This document shows positions 35,387 through 43,994 of a DNA stretch of 64,000 nucleotides, one piece after another. The translations under genes and the position numbers were made by a program. The notes beneath the pieces were generated by a model. That model was not told where the DNA came from. It saw only the letters and a program-made list of their open reading frames with translations, and did no database searches. Source of the DNA: Curtobacterium sp. MCSS17_008 (GTDB taxonomy: Bacteria > Actinomycetota > Actinomycetes > Actinomycetales > Microbacteriaceae); the NCBI RefSeq assembly GCF_003234185.1, contig NZ_QKSM01000007.1:62001-126000 (forward strand). The letters run 5' to 3'. The first letter of the stretch is position 1; every line of letters starts with the position of its first letter.

Positions 35387-35441
35387 GATGGAGCAGACGA
35401 TGTCGGGTGCGCTCGGTCCACCCGACGTCGTCTGCTCCATC
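35387..35441. terminator. Exceptionally long hairpin after the hexuronate operon
   Basis: A 14-bp arm GATGGAGCAGACGA (35387-35400) and an 8-bp arm GTCGGGTG (35402-35409) pair exactly with 35428-35441 and 35419-35426, with one T/G mispair between them and a 9-nt loop. That gives 23 stacked positions. It probably terminates the operon, though it lacks a U tract and is far longer than needed. Just before it, 35323-35365 holds an imperfect tandem repeat of CCGCTCCGCCCCG and GCGAGGT. Confidence 0.75.
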
Positions 35442-35479
35442 GTGGACCGAGTCGGACGGCCGGCGGGCATGCTGGGGGC

Positions 35480-36379
35480 GTGGAGTTCACGGACGTGGCC
35501 AGGGAGCTGCTGCTCGTCGCGCCCGCGGACTTCGTCCGGGAGCGCACCGCTCGGCAGCGCTCGGTGCGGAAGGACGACAGGGCGCTCGCGACCCGGATCG
35601 GCGGACTGCGGAAGCCCCCGCCCGCAGCGTGGGTGGTCGACCTGCTCGCACACGAGGGCGCCCTGGACGAGGCGGCGGCTCTCGGACCGTCGATCCGGCA
35701 GGCCCAGTCGGACGCCGACCCCGCGGCCATCCGGCAGCTCCGACAGCGACGGTCCGAGGTCGTCGCTGCGCTGGCGCAGGCCGGTGCCGACCTCGCGTCC
35801 GATGCCGGGCACCCGGTGACGCCGGCGGTGCTCGAGCAGGTCCGCGCCACGATCGAGGCGGCGATGGCCGACGAGCACGCGGGCGCCGCCGTCCGCTCGG
35901 GGCTGCTCGTCCGACCGCTCGAGAGCGCCGGCTTCGAGGCCGTCGACCTGGACGGCGCGCTCGCCGACCCGGGCGCGGTGCCCGACGCCTGGTCGGGGTC
36001 GGACGCGGAACCGATCCCGATCACCAGCGCGCGCCGCTCCCGGAAGGGGAGCCGTGCCTCCCGAACGGCACCTCCGGAGCCGGCTCCGGCGCCCGATCCC
36101 GAGCCACAGGTCGATCCCGCTGCGGAGCGCCGCGCCGCGCGCGAAGCCGAGGCCGCAGCGCGGACGGAGTCCCGCGATGCCGACGCGGCCCTCGACGCCG
36201 CGGAGCAGGAGCTCGAGGCCGCAGAGGACCGCCGCGCCGATCTCGAACGGCAGCTCGCTGCAGCGACGGCCGACGTCGAGCGGGCCGAACGCGCGCGGGA
36301 CGAGGCCGAGACGGCAAGCGACCGCGCCCGCGACCTGCTCCGTGCCGCGCAGCGCCACCGCCGAGACGTCGGTCGCTGA
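35480..36379 (+). CDS. Conserved hypothetical protein with C-terminal coiled coil
   Basis: The protein has 299 aa and no signal peptide or membrane segment. The N-terminal half is a folded, basic/hydrophobic region (FVRERTARQRSVRKDDRALATRIGGLRKPPPAAWVVDLLA). A Pro/Ala-rich linker (about 195-225) leads to a highly charged Ala/Glu/Arg coiled coil (AAERRAAREAEAAARTESRD... to the end). I recognise no characterised family; similar proteins are common as hypotheticals in Actinobacteria. GTG at 35480 lacks a clear ribosome site. It converges on the next gene with a 13-bp gap. Confidence 0.72.
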   Translation: MEFTDVARELLLVAPADFVRERTARQRSVRKDDRALATRIGGLRKPPPAAWVVDLLAHEGALDEAAALGPSIRQAQSDADPAAIRQLRQRRSEVVAALAQAGADLASDAGHPVTPAVLEQVRATIEAAMADEHAGAAVRSGLLVRPLESAGFEAVDLDGALADPGAVPDAWSGSDAEPIPITSARRSRKGSRASRTAPPEPAPAPDPEPQVDPAAERRAAREAEAAARTESRDADAALDAAEQELEAAEDRRADLERQLAAATADVERAERARDEAETASDRARDLLRAAQRHRRDVGR

Positions 36380-36392
36380 ACGCCGCCGGCTC

Positions 36393-37004
36393 TCAGGTCT
36401 GGGCCGGTTGCTCGGAGCGCACCGCTGCGACGAGGCGCTGCACGCGCGCCCACCGCCGACGCTCCAGTGCCATGAGGACGACCAACAGAACGCTGGTCGC
36501 CAGGACGAGGACGGGGACGAGCGGCCTCGGGTTCCCGAGCAGCACGAGTGCCAACCCGATGAGGCTGGGCAGGGTCGCCGCCGACGTCCGTCGCTGCCAC
36601 CGGACGATCGCGTCGACCATCTCGACCGATCGCGGGGTCGGTGCGTCCACACCGCGGAGCTGTCGGCGGAGGTCCCGACGATCGGTCGGCGCGAGGAGCG
36701 AGACCGGAGACCGGTGCGGGATGAACGGCTCGAGTCGCCCGTGCCGTCGCGCGTGCAACCACGCGCCGACCGCCACGACCCAGCCGAGGGCCGCGACGAC
36801 CACGTGCCAGTCGGTATCGCCGAGGACCGCGAGCAGCACGCCGATGCCGGCCATGAGGGTCGCGGAGGCGACGATGGCGGCCTGGATCGACGGCCCGTGC
36901 ACCGGCCTCGGCCCGCTCGCCAGCGCTTCGGCTGCGCGCCCTGCCGCGGCCCATCGGTCGTCGGCAGTCGCAGCCGATCCGGCCTGGGATTCGTTCGTCT
37001 GCAC
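36393..37004 (-). CDS. Conserved hypothetical membrane protein
   Basis: The protein has 203 aa. Four hydrophobic segments form two hairpins (IQAAIVASATLMAGIGVLLAVLG, WHVVVAALGWVVAVGAWLHA, SLIGLALVLLG and LVPVLVLATSVLLVVLMALERRR) with a cytoplasmic loop of about 55 residues between the pairs. No family recognised. GTG at 37004 is preceded by TAGCGT on the minus strand (37011-37016) with a 6-nt gap, so it is probably leaderless. It marks the right edge of the accessory block before rplY. Confidence 0.75.
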   Translation of the reverse strand: MQTNESQAGSAATADDRWAAAGRAAEALASGPRPVHGPSIQAAIVASATLMAGIGVLLAVLGDTDWHVVVAALGWVVAVGAWLHARRHGRLEPFIPHRSPVSLLAPTDRRDLRRQLRGVDAPTPRSVEMVDAIVRWQRRTSAATLPSLIGLALVLLGNPRPLVPVLVLATSVLLVVLMALERRRWARVQRLVAAVRSEQPAQT

Positions 37005-37088
37005 GACACGACGCTAGCGACGCGCCCTGCCTGCGGGCTTCGACGAACCCTCAGCCCCGGGAAGGACCGGCCCGCGACCGCAGGGGAA

Positions 37089-37136
37089 GCCGGACGGGAG
37101 GCACGTGGCGGTGTCGCCACGCGCCTCCCGTCCGGC
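37089..37136. terminator. Terminator-type hairpin, GACGGGAGGC family, upstream of rplY
   Basis: GCCGGACGGGAGGC (37089-37102) and CGTGGCG (37104-37110) pair exactly with 37123-37136 and 37115-37121, separated by a single A/C mismatch and closed by a GTGT loop. It is the longest member of the family. It lies between the divergent hypothetical gene and rplY, beyond both promoters, so it is not in an obvious place to end either gene. Confidence 0.7.
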
Positions 37137-37176
37137 TGTGGACGCTTCCCGGCGCGACACGCCCGGCAGCCCCTGC

Positions 37177-37182
37177 TAGACT
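37177..37182 (+). promoter_or_regulatory. Probable -10 box of rplY-pth
   Basis: TAGACT is the best -10 match in the gap before rplY. No convincing -35 is seen. It would give a leader of about 165 nt before the ATG at 37352. Confidence 0.4.
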
Positions 37183-37351
37183 CGCAAACCGACTTCGGCG
37201 AGGGCCGCGCACCGCGCGGCCGTGATCGACGCGGTAGGGAGACCCGGCCCAGTCCTGGGAGCGTTCCTCACGCGTGCACGCGTTCGAGTTGCAACACCAC
37301 AGACCCCCCGATGCCGGCACCCCGGCGTCGACCCCGACACCAGGAGGCACC

Positions 37352-37984
37352 ATGGCCGACTACACCAAGCTCGCAGCGGAGACCCGCACCAAGTTCGGCA
37401 AGGGCGCTGCGCGCAAGCTCCGCGCCGCCGACAAGATCCCCGCGGTCGTCTACGGTCACGGCGCCGAGCCGCAGCACATCACCCTGCCGGGCCACGAGAC
37501 GATGCTGCTCGTCCGTACCGCCAACGCGGTCGTCGACCTCGACATCGAGGGTGCGGCGCAGCTCGCCCTCGTCAAGGACGTCCAGCGCGACCCCGTGCGC
37601 CAGATCATCGAGCACGTCGACCTCGTCGTCGTCCGCCGCGGCGAGAAGGTCACCGTCGACGTCCCCGTCGTCGTCGAGGGCGAGTCCTTCGCCGGCACCA
37701 TCCACGTGCAGGACCTCGCTTCGGTCTCGCTCCTCGTCGAGGCGACCGACATCCCGGAGCACGTGACCGTGGACGTCGAGGGCCTCGAGGACGGCGCGCA
37801 GGTCCTGGCCTCGCAGCTCCAGCTGCCGGCCGGTGCCGAGCTCGAGACCGACGCCGAGGCGCTCGTCGTCCAGATCGTCACCCCGCGTGGCACCGCTGAG
37901 GACGACGCTGCCGACGAGGCCGCTGCCGAAGCGGGCGCCGAGGCCGGTGCCGAGGGCGGCTCCGCCCCGGCCGACTCCGAGTAA
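37352..37984 (+). CDS. rplY: 50S ribosomal protein L25/general stress protein Ctc
   Basis: The protein has 210 aa. The N-terminal L25 domain (KLAAETRTKFGKGAARKLRAADKIPAVVYGHGAEPQHITLPGHE) binds 5S rRNA; the Ctc-type C-terminal beta domain (VDVPVVVEGESFAGTIHVQD..., GAQVLASQLQLP) and a low-complexity acidic Ala/Gly tail (EDDAADEAAAEAGAEAGAEGG) complete it. AGGAGG lies just before ATG at 37352. In other Actinobacteria this gene and pth adjoin prs and glmU; here they are 26 kb away. pth follows after 31 bp. Confidence 0.96.
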   Translation: MADYTKLAAETRTKFGKGAARKLRAADKIPAVVYGHGAEPQHITLPGHETMLLVRTANAVVDLDIEGAAQLALVKDVQRDPVRQIIEHVDLVVVRRGEKVTVDVPVVVEGESFAGTIHVQDLASVSLLVEATDIPEHVTVDVEGLEDGAQVLASQLQLPAGAELETDAEALVVQIVTPRGTAEDDAADEAAAEAGAEAGAEGGSAPADSE

Positions 37985-38015
37985 CACTCCTCCGCGGAAC
38001 GTCTGGCCGACGCTG

Positions 38016-38600
38016 ATGACAGGATCGACCCTCGTCGTGGTCGGGCTCGGGAACCCCGGGCCCGGCTACGCGGGCAACCGTCACAACGTCGGCCAGATGG
38101 TCCTCGACGAACTCGCGGCCCGCATGGGCGCGACGTTCAAGAAGCACAAGACGCCGAACCAGGTCGCCGAGGGGCGCCTGGTCCCCGGTGGGCCCAAGCT
38201 CGTCCTGGCGAAGCCGGGGTCGTTCATGAACACGTCGGGTGGCCCGGTCTCGTCGGTCCTCGGGTTCTACAGCGCCACCCCCGCCGAGCTCATCGTGGTC
38301 CACGACGAGCTCGACCTGCCGTTCGACACGGTCCGTCTCAAGGGCAGTGGTGGACACGGCGGCCACAACGGCCTGCGCGACATCATCAAGGCGACCGGGA
38401 CGAACGAGTTCACCCGGGTGCGGATCGGCATCGGCCGACCCCCGGGGCGCCAGGACCCCGCCGACTACGTCCTCCGTGACTTCTCGGCGACCGAGAAGAA
38501 GACCCTGCCGAACCTGCTCGCCGACGGCGCCGACGCCGTCGAGGCGATCGCCGACCTCGGACTCCTCGCCGCGCAGCAGCGCGTGCACGCCCCCTCCTGA
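38016..38600 (+). CDS. pth: Peptidyl-tRNA hydrolase
   Basis: The protein has 194 aa. It has GLGNPGPGYAGNRHNVGQM with the catalytic His, KPGSFMNTSGGPV with the substrate Asn, and IVVHDELDLPFDTVRLKGSGGHGGHNGLRDI with the catalytic Asp. It releases peptides from stalled peptidyl-tRNA. ATG at 38016 is fixed by the conserved N-terminus; no strong ribosome site, so it may be coupled to rplY. Confidence 0.96.
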   Translation: MTGSTLVVVGLGNPGPGYAGNRHNVGQMVLDELAARMGATFKKHKTPNQVAEGRLVPGGPKLVLAKPGSFMNTSGGPVSSVLGFYSATPAELIVVHDELDLPFDTVRLKGSGGHGGHNGLRDIIKATGTNEFTRVRIGIGRPPGRQDPADYVLRDFSATEKKTLPNLLADGADAVEAIADLGLLAAQQRVHAPS

Positions 38601-38676
38601 CGCCTCGCGTCGCGTCGCGTCCGACGTCCCCTCGCCCGTCCTGGAGGCGCGGCTCGTCGCCGCCACGTTGCTGTCC

Positions 38677-38733
38677 GGTACGCGCGTGGTCCCCGAACTG
38701 GGGGACTCTCACGTACCCCGACGATCGGTACGT
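38677..38733 (+). promoter_or_regulatory. Leader with three mutually complementary segments before the propeller-protein gene
   Basis: GGTACG (38677-38682), ACGTACC (38711-38717) and GGTACGT (38727-38733) allow two exclusive pairings: 1 with 2, stabilised by the inner stem GTCCCC/GGGGAC (38689-38694 and 38701-38706), or 2 with 3, a 7-bp stem with a 9-nt loop. The arrangement resembles an attenuator, or the second pair could simply be an operator palindrome. Confidence 0.4.
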
Positions 38734-38775
38734 TCGCCCACGGGGTGGCGATCCCCGACGACGAGGGGAACGACC

Positions 38776-40203
38776 GTGGGACGAGCAGCACACCGGGCAC
38801 GACGGGCGCACGGACTCCGGACGGTGGTGGCCGTCGTCCCGGCGGCGATCGCGGTGATCGCCGTGGGCCTCGGCTCGGTCCTCACGCAGGACGGTGCCGT
38901 CGCTGCGACCGAGACCTGGACCCCGACGTCCGCCGAGTCCTCCGCACCCCCGGTCGCGTCGTCCTTCGGCGCACCGAACGACGTGCACCACGAGTCCGAC
39001 GGCAGGCTCCTCGTGGCCGACTTCTCCGCGAACGGGCTGCTGCGGCGCGCGTCGGACGGTGCCTGGAGCGTGGTCGCTCCCTTCGGTACCGGCCCCCGCG
39101 ACATGTGGAACCCGTCGGCGGTGACCACCACCGCCGACGGCCGCATCCTCGTGGCCGAGGCCGGACGCCGCTCCTTCACGGTCCTCGGCGCGGACGGCGA
39201 CGTGCTGTCGCGGACCGCTCCGCCCGACCGGCGCGCGGTCTCCGAGCTGGCCGTCGTCGGCTCAACCGTCTACGCCGCGGTGCCGGGCAGTGGCGCGCTC
39301 TTCACGACCGAGCTCGGGAGCGGGACCTGGGCAGCCGTGGCCGGCCCCTGGACGGACCCGAGCGGTGTCGCCTCGTCCGGTGACGGCGGGACGCTCACCG
39401 TGTCCGACGCGGGGGTCGACGAGGTCTGGCAGCTCGACCGCGCGACCGGCACGGTGACCGCTCTCGGGTTCCCGGGTGACGCGCAGACCCGGCCACGGGG
39501 CGTCGCCGTCGACGACGGTGACGTCTTCGTGGTGGACAACGGGCGCGGTGCGGTCTGGGCGCGGACCGGCGGCACGTGGACGCAGGCGTTCTCGAGCGCC
39601 CCGGACGGCTCGCCGCTGGTGAACCCGACGGCGGTGTCCGTCGGTCCGGACCGCAGCCTCGTCGTGGCGGACTACAACCGGCAGCGGGTCGTCACGGCAG
39701 TGTCGTCCGGGCGCGCGGTGGTCGTCCCCAGCCCGGTGCCGACCTCGGCGGAGCCGTCGAGCGCTCCGACGTCCGAGCCGTCCAGCGCCCCGACGCCGAC
39801 GGGTGATCCGACCCCGACCGCCGACCCGTCCCCGTCGGCGACCGCCGTGCCCACGACCGCACCGACGACCGCACCGACGACCGCACCGACGACCGCACCG
39901 ACGACGGCCCCCGGCCCCGAGGCGACCCCGTCGGGACCGGCGGGCGCGCCGGGGACCGGCACCGAGCCTCCCGGCCGTCCGGTGGCCGAGGCGCCCGTGA
40001 CCGACCCGGACTCCAGCGAGCCGACGTCGACCGAGCGGACCGGCGCTGCCGCTGACGGAGTGGACGCGGATCCCGCCACGCGACGGGCGGGACCGCTCGC
40101 CTGGACCGGTACCGGCCCGATCGTCCCCGTGCTGCTGGCTGCTGCGGTCCTCGTCGCCGGCGGGGTCCTCCTCGGCGGCCGCGCACGCCGGCACCGGAGC
40201 TGA
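38776..40203 (+). CDS. Secreted beta-propeller (NHL-like) protein with LAXTG wall anchor
   Basis: The protein has 475 aa. A signal peptide (LRTVVAVVPAAIAVIAVGLG) is followed by six or so propeller blades of the NHL/SMP-30 type (PNDVHHESDGRLLVADFSANGLL, NPSAVTTTADGRILVAEAG, PRGVAVDDGDVFVVDNGRG, NPTAVSVGPDRSLVVADYNRQR). Next is a Pro/Thr-rich wall-spanning linker with a perfect TTAP repeat, and LAWTG at residue 441 with a hydrophobic helix and RARRHRS tail. It is likely a sortase E substrate displayed on the wall; function unknown. GAGGGGAA precedes GTG at 38776. It is inserted between pth and mfd. Confidence 0.85.
   Translation: MGRAAHRARRAHGLRTVVAVVPAAIAVIAVGLGSVLTQDGAVAATETWTPTSAESSAPPVASSFGAPNDVHHESDGRLLVADFSANGLLRRASDGAWSVVAPFGTGPRDMWNPSAVTTTADGRILVAEAGRRSFTVLGADGDVLSRTAPPDRRAVSELAVVGSTVYAAVPGSGALFTTELGSGTWAAVAGPWTDPSGVASSGDGGTLTVSDAGVDEVWQLDRATGTVTALGFPGDAQTRPRGVAVDDGDVFVVDNGRGAVWARTGGTWTQAFSSAPDGSPLVNPTAVSVGPDRSLVVADYNRQRVVTAVSSGRAVVVPSPVPTSAEPSSAPTSEPSSAPTPTGDPTPTADPSPSATAVPTTAPTTAPTTAPTTAPTTAPGPEATPSGPAGAPGTGTEPPGRPVAEAPVTDPDSSEPTSTERTGAAADGVDADPATRRAGPLAWTGTGPIVPVLLAAAVLVAGGVLLGGRARRHRS
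39853..39912 (+). repeat. Twelve-bp tandem repeat encoding the TTAP linker
   Basis: ACGACCGCACCG is repeated four times perfectly (39853-39900) with a degenerate fifth copy, and encodes TTAP units of the wall-spanning linker. Frame is kept on copy-number change. Confidence 0.95.
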
Positions 40204-40252
40204 CACCTGTTCGCCGCTCGCGCACGTCGGACCGCGTGTCGGAGGCCGCCGG

Positions 40253-40265
40253 TACCATCGTCTGA
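40253..40265 (+). promoter_or_regulatory. Leaderless-type -10 box of mfd
   Basis: TACCAT (40253-40258) is followed by 7 nt and the GTG start at 40266, with no ribosome-binding site. Confidence 0.5.
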
Positions 40266-43200
40266 GTGACGATCTCGGGCATCATCCCTGCGCTCTCGCG
40301 CGCCTCCGCGTTCGATCGTGTCCTGCGCGCCGCCGGGCGTGACGCGGACTTCTCGGTCGTCGACGGCCTGCGCGTCCCGCTGCTCGGCGCACTGCTCGCC
40401 GAGCGGAACGGCCCGCAGTGCCTGTTCGTCGTGACCGCCACCGGGCGTGAGGCCGAGGCCGTCCGCGGGGCCTTCACGTGCACCCTCCCCGACGCCGAGG
40501 TCCTCGAGTTCCCCGCGTGGGAGACCCTGCCGCACGAGCGCCTCAGCCCGAGCGCGCAGACCGTCGGCACCCGCATCGCCACGCTCCGGAAGCTCGCCGC
40601 GTGGCAGGACGCCGACCCGGCCGACCGCCGCACGGTCGTCGTCGTCGCCAGCGTCCGCGCGGCGCTCCAGCCGATCGCGGGCAACCTGACCTCGCTCGCG
40701 CCGGTCGCGCTCCGCACCGGTTCACGCGGCAACGACCTCGCGCAGATCGCCTCGCAGCTCGTGGACCTCGCGTACGCGCGTGTCGACCTCGTCACCCGCC
40801 GCGGCGAGTTCGCGGTGCGCGGTGGCATCCTCGACGTCTTCCCGCCCGGTGCCGACCACCCGGTCCGCGTCGACTTCTTCGGCGACGAGATCGAGGCGAT
40901 CAAGGCCTTCTCGGTCGCCGACCAGCGCACCACCGACGACGACCTCGGTGCCGTCGAGCTCACGGCGTCGCGCGAGCTGCTGCTCAGCGACGACGTCCGG
41001 CAGCGGGCGCGCGAGATGCTCCACGAGTTCCCGAACCTGTCGCAGATGCTGGCGAAGATCGCCGAGGGCATCCCGGTCGAGGGCATGGAGTCCCTCGCAC
41101 CGGCGCTCGTCCAGGACCTCGTGCCGATCACGACCTACCTGCCCGAGGCCGCGACGGTCGCGGTCCTCTCGCCCGAGCGGGTGAGCGGTCGCGCGCACAG
41201 CCTGGCCGAGACGAACACCGAGTTCCTGCAGGCCGCGTGGAGTGCCGCCGTCGCGGGGGCGCAGGCGCCGATCGACCTCGACGCCGGCAACTTCCTCACC
41301 GTGCAGCAGCTGAAGAACGGTCGTGGGCAGCGCACGTGGTGGACGGTCACACCGTTCGACTCCGGGCTGGACGAGGGCGACCGCGACCGGGTCCTGACCG
41401 ACGCCGAGGCAGCAGCCGAAGCGGGCGAGTACATCCGCGTGCGCGCCGAGTCGATCCCGAGCTTCGCCGGCAGCGCCGACGGTGCCGTGGCGCACGTGCA
41501 GCAGCTGGTGGACGACGGTTGGGCCGTGGTCGTCACCGCACAGGGCAAGGGACTGGTCGAGCGCGCCGTCCAGGTCCTCGCCGACGCCGGGGTGGCTGCG
41601 CGTGCCGAGGACCTCACCGCACCGCCGGAGCCGGGCGTCGCGATCGTCACGACCGCCACGGTCGAGGCCGGGTTCGCCACCCCTGACCCACGCATCGCCG
41701 TCCTGAGCGAGGCCGAGTTCTACGGCCGCAGCGTCCAGCAGGGCGCCCGCACCGTCAAGAAGCTCGCGGCCCGCCGCAAGAACGTCGTCGACCCGCTGCA
41801 GCTCAAGCCGGGCGACGTCGTCGTGCACAACACGCACGGCATCGGGAAGTTCGTCGAACTCGTCTCGCGCGAGGTCAGTTCCGGCGGCCGCAACGCGGTG
41901 AAGACGCAGCGTGAGTACCTCGTGCTCGAGTACGCCCCGTCGAAGCGGAACTACCCCGGCGACAAGCTCTTCGTGCCGACCGACCAGCTCGACCAGCTGT
42001 CCCGCTACGTCGGCGGCGAGAACCCGACGCTGTCGAAGATGGGCGGGTCGGACTGGTCGGCCGCGAAGTCGAAGGCGCGGAAGGCCGTCCGCGACATCGC
42101 TGTCGACCTCGTGAAGCTCTACTCGGCGCGCATGGCGTCCAAGGGCCACGCGTTCGGCCCGGACACCCCGTGGCAGCGCGAGCTCGAAGAGGCGTTCCCG
42201 TTCGCCGAGACCGCCGACCAGCTCACCACCATCGACGAGATCAAGCGGGACATGGAGAGCCCGATCCCGATGGACCGGCTGCTGTCCGGCGACGTCGGCT
42301 ACGGCAAGACCGAGGTCGCGATCCGCGCGGCGTTCAAGGCCGTGCAGGACGGCAAGCAGGTCGCCGTCCTCGTGCCGACGACGCTGCTCGTCCGCCAGCA
42401 CATGGAGACGTTCCAGGAGCGCTTCGCGGGCTTCCCGGTGCACCTGCGCGCCCTCAGCCGCTTCCAGACCGAGAAGGAGTCGAAGGAGACGATCGCCGGT
42501 CTCGCCGACGGGACGGTCGACATCGTGATCGGCACGCACCGGATCCTGTCGCAGAGCATCCAGTTCAAGGACGTCGGCCTCGTCATCATCGACGAGGAGC
42601 AGCGGTTCGGCGTCGAGCACAAGGACCAGCTGAAGAAGCTCAAGACGAACGTCGACGTCCTCGCTATGTCGGCGACACCGATCCCGCGCTCGCTCGAGAT
42701 GGCGGTGACGGGCATCCGCGAGATGTCGACGCTCGCGACCCCGCCGGAGGACCGCCACCCGATCCTCACCTTCGTCGGGCCGCAGTCCGATCTCCAGGTC
42801 GCTGCGGCGATCCGGCGCGAGCTGCTGCGCGAGGGCCAGGTCTTCTACGTCCACAACCGCGTCAAGGACATCCAGTCCGTTGCCTCGCACCTGGCCGAGA
42901 TCGTGCCCGAGGCCCGGATCCAGGTCGCCCACGGGCAGATGTCCGAGGGCACCCTGGAGCAGGTGATGGTCGACTTCTGGGAGCGGAAGTTCGACGTCCT
43001 CGTCTCGACCACCATCGTCGAGACGGGTCTCGACATCGCGAACGCGAACACGCTCATCATCGACAAGGCCGACAAGTACGGCCTGTCGCAGCTCCACCAG
43101 CTGCGCGGTCGTGTCGGTCGTGGTCGCGAGCGCGGGTACGCGTACTTCCTGTACGACGCGGACAAGCCGCTCTCCGAGACCGCCCAGGACCGCCTCGAGA

Positions 43201-43877
43201 CCATCGCTGCGAACAACGAGCTGGGCGCCGGCATGCAGGTCGCGATGAAGGACCTCGAGATCCGCGGTGCGGGCAACCTGCTCGGCGGCGAGCAGTCCGG
43301 ACACATCGCGGGCGTCGGCTTCGACCTGTACCTGCGCATGATCGGTGAGGCGGTGTCGCAGTTCCGCGGTGACGTCGCCGAGGGGCAGACCGAGCTCCGA
43401 CTCGAGATCCCCGTGGACGCGCACATCCCCGAGGACTACGTCGAGTCCGAGCGGCTCCGGCTCGAGGCCTACCAGAAGCTCTCGGCGGCGTCGGCCCCAG
43501 CGGCGCAGGTCGAGGCCATCGACATGGTGCTCGACGAGCTCACCGACCGCTACGGGCAGCCGCCGCAGGCAGTGCTCACCCTGGTCGAGGTGTCGCGTCT
43601 CCGCCGCATGGCCCAGCAGGTCGGCCTGTCCGACGTGGTCGTGATGGGGTCCAACCTGCGTGTCGCCGGCAAGGAGCTCGCCGACTCGGCGCAGATCCGG
43701 CTCAAGCGGATGTTCCCGGGCGCGCGCTGGTTCCCGCAGCAGGACGCCGCGAGCATCCCGCTGCCGAAGCCGCACGGCGAGACGCTGCCCGACGACGGGC
43801 TCATCCAGTGGGTGGAGAGCATCCTCACGGCCGTCTACGGCGCGTCGAAGGCTCCGGCGGAGACGACCGCCTCCTGA
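40266..43877 (+). CDS. mfd: Transcription-repair coupling factor
   Basis: The protein has 1203 aa, full length. In order it has the UvrB-homology region (FTCTLPDAEVLEFPAWETLPHERLSP, YARVDLVTRRGEFAVRGGILDVFPPG) and the RNA-polymerase-interacting module (LKPGDVVVHNTHGIGKFVELV). The RecG-like translocase follows with Walker A LLSGDVGYGKTEVAIRAAFK, the DEEQ box VIIDEEQRFGVEHK, MSATPIPRSLEMA and QLRGRVGRGRERGYAYFLYD, then the C-terminal TRCF domain. It removes stalled RNA polymerase at lesions and recruits UvrA. GTG at 40266 is set by the start of homology. It is followed by a perfect palindromic terminator. Confidence 0.97.
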   Translation: MTISGIIPALSRASAFDRVLRAAGRDADFSVVDGLRVPLLGALLAERNGPQCLFVVTATGREAEAVRGAFTCTLPDAEVLEFPAWETLPHERLSPSAQTVGTRIATLRKLAAWQDADPADRRTVVVVASVRAALQPIAGNLTSLAPVALRTGSRGNDLAQIASQLVDLAYARVDLVTRRGEFAVRGGILDVFPPGADHPVRVDFFGDEIEAIKAFSVADQRTTDDDLGAVELTASRELLLSDDVRQRAREMLHEFPNLSQMLAKIAEGIPVEGMESLAPALVQDLVPITTYLPEAATVAVLSPERVSGRAHSLAETNTEFLQAAWSAAVAGAQAPIDLDAGNFLTVQQLKNGRGQRTWWTVTPFDSGLDEGDRDRVLTDAEAAAEAGEYIRVRAESIPSFAGSADGAVAHVQQLVDDGWAVVVTAQGKGLVERAVQVLADAGVAARAEDLTAPPEPGVAIVTTATVEAGFATPDPRIAVLSEAEFYGRSVQQGARTVKKLAARRKNVVDPLQLKPGDVVVHNTHGIGKFVELVSREVSSGGRNAVKTQREYLVLEYAPSKRNYPGDKLFVPTDQLDQLSRYVGGENPTLSKMGGSDWSAAKSKARKAVRDIAVDLVKLYSARMASKGHAFGPDTPWQRELEEAFPFAETADQLTTIDEIKRDMESPIPMDRLLSGDVGYGKTEVAIRAAFKAVQDGKQVAVLVPTTLLVRQHMETFQERFAGFPVHLRALSRFQTEKESKETIAGLADGTVDIVIGTHRILSQSIQFKDVGLVIIDEEQRFGVEHKDQLKKLKTNVDVLAMSATPIPRSLEMAVTGIREMSTLATPPEDRHPILTFVGPQSDLQVAAAIRRELLREGQVFYVHNRVKDIQSVASHLAEIVPEARIQVAHGQMSEGTLEQVMVDFWERKFDVLVSTTIVETGLDIANANTLIIDKADKYGLSQLHQLRGRVGRGRERGYAYFLYDADKPLSETAQDRLETIAANNELGAGMQVAMKDLEIRGAGNLLGGEQSGHIAGVGFDLYLRMIGEAVSQFRGDVAEGQTELRLEIPVDAHIPEDYVESERLRLEAYQKLSAASAPAAQVEAIDMVLDELTDRYGQPPQAVLTLVEVSRLRRMAQQVGLSDVVVMGSNLRVAGKELADSAQIRLKRMFPGARWFPQQDAASIPLPKPHGETLPDDGLIQWVESILTAVYGASKAPAETTAS

Positions 43878-43895
43878 GACACGGCCCGGGACGGA

Positions 43896-43931
43896 CGGGA
43901 GGGACGGTGCCAGCTGGCACCGTCCCTCCCG
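43896..43931. terminator. Perfect 36-bp palindromic terminator between mfd and nhaA
   Basis: CGGGAGGGACGGTGCCAG (43896-43913) is immediately followed by its exact complement (43914-43931), so an 18-bp stem forms with the tip opening as a loop. GCTTT follows on the plus strand. It lies between the convergent ends of mfd and nhaA and can act in both directions. Confidence 0.82.
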
Positions 43932-43994
43932 GCTTTCCCGGGGCAGGTGGGCAGCGCTGCCGTGGGACAGCGCCGCTGTCGTCGGGGCGTCGAC

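Noticed and set aside
35387..35441. Transposon end or integron attC site
   Set aside because: No transposase or integrase, no target-site duplication and no second end were found; a long hairpin is all that the sequence supports.
38601..38775. Cyclic di-AMP riboswitch before the secreted propeller protein
   Set aside because: The conserved ydaO-type elements could not be identified; only competing short stems were seen.
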